DNA of 64,000 nt. Source: Pontiella desulfatans. GTDB lineage: Bacteria > Verrucomicrobiota > Kiritimatiellia > Kiritimatiellales > Pontiellaceae. Under the pieces are notes generated by a model. That model saw only the letters and a list, made by a program, of their open reading frames with translations, was not told where the DNA came from and did no database searches. The position numbers and the translations under genes are program-made. How positions within the stretch are numbered: position 1 is the stretch's first letter; every line of letters begins with the position of its first letter. The DNA is taken from the NCBI RefSeq assembly GCF_900890425.1, contig NZ_CAAHFG010000003.1, positions 496,001-560,000 on the forward strand, written 5' to 3'. Below, piece after piece: positions 62,622-64,000 of this stretch.

Positions 62622-63575
62622 CTACGCGTTGGCTTCGCCTTTCTTTTTTTCAACCTGTTCCTTGCTGAAGTGGATTGTCTTGAAGCCTGCGACTTCGAGC
62701 GGGTGGCCTTCGTCCATTGCTTCGGCGGACAGGCGGTTGAACATGGCCGGTTCGTATGCGGGATCTATTTCGAGTGCCCGGTCAAACTTGGCCAGTGCCT
62801 CCGCCTTGCGGCCAAGGTAGGCGAGGCATAGCCCCATGTTGCCGTGCGTGGGGGCGTTGAGGTCGTGCAGGGCGGCCGCCGCTTGGAAGCCTGCGAGCGC
62901 CTTCTCCCACTGTTGCTCCTCCTCCATGAGCGCGAAGGCTTTGTTGAATGCCGCTTCTGATTCAAGGTAGGCATTGAGCCCGATCCCATTATTCTCCTGG
63001 ATCACCTGTGCCGTATGTTCGAGGGATTCTTTGGCGGAACGGTAGTATTCTTCCCCTGGGTCACCGTATTCCACGACCTTGCGGTGGGCGCGCACCATGT
63101 CCCCGATTGAGTAAAGCTTCCGGTACGCTTCGGCCATGTTGAAATAGGCTTCGGGGAAATAGGGCAGGATTTCGACGGCTTTCTTGAGCCATTCAACGGT
63201 TTCGGCCGGATTGTTGTTCATGGCGTGCAAGGTCCCCATTCCGTAGCAGACATCGTGGTTGCGCGGATGTTCCGAGGCCAACTGTTCCATGGCCTCCATC
63301 GCTCCGTTCAGGTCTCCATTCTGCTGGAGTTGGAATGCGGAATCGACGGCATCTTGGACTTCGGGATTGATTTCGGCGATGAAGTGCCCGTCCGGCAGTG
63401 TGCCCGCATTCCAGCGTTCGGCCTGATGACGCAGGACCTCGGCATAGTGCGGGCAACCCTCGCAGTGGGTGCCGCGTATTTCCGCGCAGCAGCGAGAGCA
63501 GATGGGGGTGTTTTCCTGGAGCCGGCATTCGCGCCTGGGCTTGCCTTTGCTGCAGATTGGGCATTTATTCTTCAT
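62622..63575 (-). CDS. zinc-ribbon and TPR-repeat protein
   Basis: A 317-residue protein. The N-terminal 50 residues hold many Cys and His (CPICSKGKPRRECRL, CSRCCAEIRGTHCEGCPHY), suggesting two zinc sites. From about residue 90 to 290 there are five or six TPR-like helix pairs (AVDSAFQLQQNGDLNGAMEA, LLGKAEALAKFDRALEIDPA-like). The function is unknown; zinc-TPR proteins often scaffold RNA or chaperone complexes. It converges on nfnB with eight bases between the stops. Confidence 0.7.
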   Translation of the reverse strand: MKNKCPICSKGKPRRECRLQENTPICSRCCAEIRGTHCEGCPHYAEVLRHQAERWNAGTLPDGHFIAEINPEVQDAVDSAFQLQQNGDLNGAMEAMEQLASEHPRNHDVCYGMGTLHAMNNNPAETVEWLKKAVEILPYFPEAYFNMAEAYRKLYSIGDMVRAHRKVVEYGDPGEEYYRSAKESLEHTAQVIQENNGIGLNAYLESEAAFNKAFALMEEEQQWEKALAGFQAAAALHDLNAPTHGNMGLCLAYLGRKAEALAKFDRALEIDPAYEPAMFNRLSAEAMDEGHPLEVAGFKTIHFSKEQVEKKKGEANA

Positions 63576-63750
63576 ATAGGATACCTCGGTGATGTGGATA
63601 AATAGTTTGGATTGCTAGCCTTTTTGTTCCGTGCGAATGGATAGCAGGACTTAAAGGTGTAGGCGGATGACAACATAGAGTCACTGGTTTTTCAATCTTT
63701 GGGTCATGCCGACCGGGAACTTTCGTGTCTGCCCTCCCTGGGCTGGAGGT

Positions 63751-63784
63751 CACGGAACTGTCCACGGTCGTGGACAGTTCCGTG
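63751..63784. repeat. 34-bp palindrome, CACG-N8-CACG-GT-CGTG-N8-CGTG
   Basis: Two 16-base arms flank GT, and one further base pair (T...A) extends the stem on the outside. The architecture equals the palindrome at 4443-4476 but the N8 parts differ (GAACTGTC here, CCTGTGCT there). It lies in the 304-base gap between the TPR gene and the transhydrogenase gene, 26 bases upstream of that promoter. No T-run follows. Confidence 0.85.
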
Positions 63785-63809
63785 ACGGTCTGCATTTTCC
63801 TTCGAATCC

Positions 63810-63838
63810 TTGACGGCGATTTTGGAATGGTGTAATAG
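63810..63838 (+). promoter_or_regulatory. sigma-70-like promoter of the transhydrogenase gene
   Basis: TTGACG, a 17-base spacer and TAATAG lie about 41 bases upstream of the ATG. This is one of the clearest promoters in the window. Confidence 0.7.
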
Positions 63839-63879
63839 CTGATAAGCTTTCTTACACTAATCCGTTGCGAGGTGCGCCG

Positions 63880-64000
63880 ATGCTTGTTGCTGTTCCGAAA
63901 GAAATCCTGCCGGGTGAAAACCGGGTGGCTCTGATTCCCGCATCCATTTCGGCGCTCACCCAGGCGGGATTCGAGGTGCTGGTCGAGAGCGGGGCGGGGG
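63880..64000 (+). CDS. pntA: NAD(P) transhydrogenase alpha subunit-like protein (3' end outside window)
   Basis: Only the first 40 codons are visible (MLVAVPKEILPGENRVALIP, then ASISALTQAGFEVLVESGAG). This N-terminus is shared by transhydrogenase alpha subunits and alanine dehydrogenases; PGENRVALIP and FEVLVESGAG favour the transhydrogenase. A membrane-bound enzyme would couple NADPH formation to the proton gradient, fitting with NfnAB nearby. GAGG precedes the ATG. Confidence 0.65.
   Translation, partial: MLVAVPKEILPGENRVALIPASISALTQAGFEVLVESGAG

Overview
The window looks like chromosomal DNA from a Gram-negative bacterium of the PVC group, most likely Kiritimatiellota of the Pontiella type. 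This is inferred from protein features only. The clues are several small secreted proteins ending in a PEP-CTERM anchor (VIPEPAT, a short hydrophobic stretch, then Arg/Lys), a secreted protein with the TSANIVGYTKV start, fused MFS/spermidine-synthase proteins, a bacterial NrpR, diphosphomevalonate decarboxylase, lipoproteins, an autotransporter and very AT-poor coding DNA. No rRNA, convincing tRNA or CRISPR array was found.

Layout. 1-9.1 kb: the 3' end of a PEP-CTERM gene with an odd basic extension, an operon of two paralogous secreted S1 proteases with an unknown secreted protein, a CaCA-type exchanger, a PP-loop thiolase-like enzyme, lgt, a HEAT-like secreted protein and a PEP-CTERM protein. 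9.2-14.3 kb: two consecutive fused MFS/spermidine-synthase-like membrane proteins. 14.3-16.2 kb: an ISAs1-type element whose transposase carries an N-terminal DruA/DUF4338 domain. 16.5-22.5 kb: three cell-surface genes (TSANIVGYTKV protein, PEP-CTERM protein, giant autotransporter) around a repeat-rich non-coding block. 22.7-28.8 kb: a YycJ-like hydrolase, an IS630 remnant, a CCA/poly(A) enzyme, DsbD-like reductase, Dabb, DUF3108 and a small lipoprotein. 28.9-33.0 kb: a four-gene MacAB-TolC-like export operon. 33.0-36.3 kb: nrpR divergent from an FMN-type glutamate synthase, then an ArsR-type regulator with twin palindromic operators. 36.4-39.8 kb: a tig-clpP-clpX operon with a clear sigma-70-like promoter. 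39.9-41.3 kb: an rve-type IS with clear inverted repeats. 41.4-47.9 kb: a CII-like regulator, a DD-carboxypeptidase, mvaD, a glycoside hydrolase, hicAB, mutM and ahpC. 48.0-51.6 kb: an unknown three-gene operon and a phospholipase D-like lipoprotein. 51.8-54.2 kb: a vapBC-type module whose toxin is split by an IS4-family element. 54.3-64.0 kb: an AI-2E transporter, a TdeIII-like type II restriction-modification pair, nadC, a GxxExxY gene flanked by inverted repeats, coaX, nfnAB, a zinc-finger/TPR protein and the start of a transhydrogenase alpha subunit.

How the parts fit. NrpR, the FMN glutamate synthase, NfnAB and the transhydrogenase alpha subunit together suggest control of nitrogen assimilation and NADPH/ferredoxin balance. 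Trigger factor, ClpP and ClpX form a protein-quality operon. The window is also rich in selfish or structural DNA: three IS elements with recognisable ends (two with target duplications), one IS remnant, two toxin-antitoxin modules, two palindromic elements inserted in frame inside genes, a pair of 34-bp palindromes sharing one architecture, and a gene cassette bounded by 29-bp inverted repeats. Those last items are the best candidates for something undescribed.
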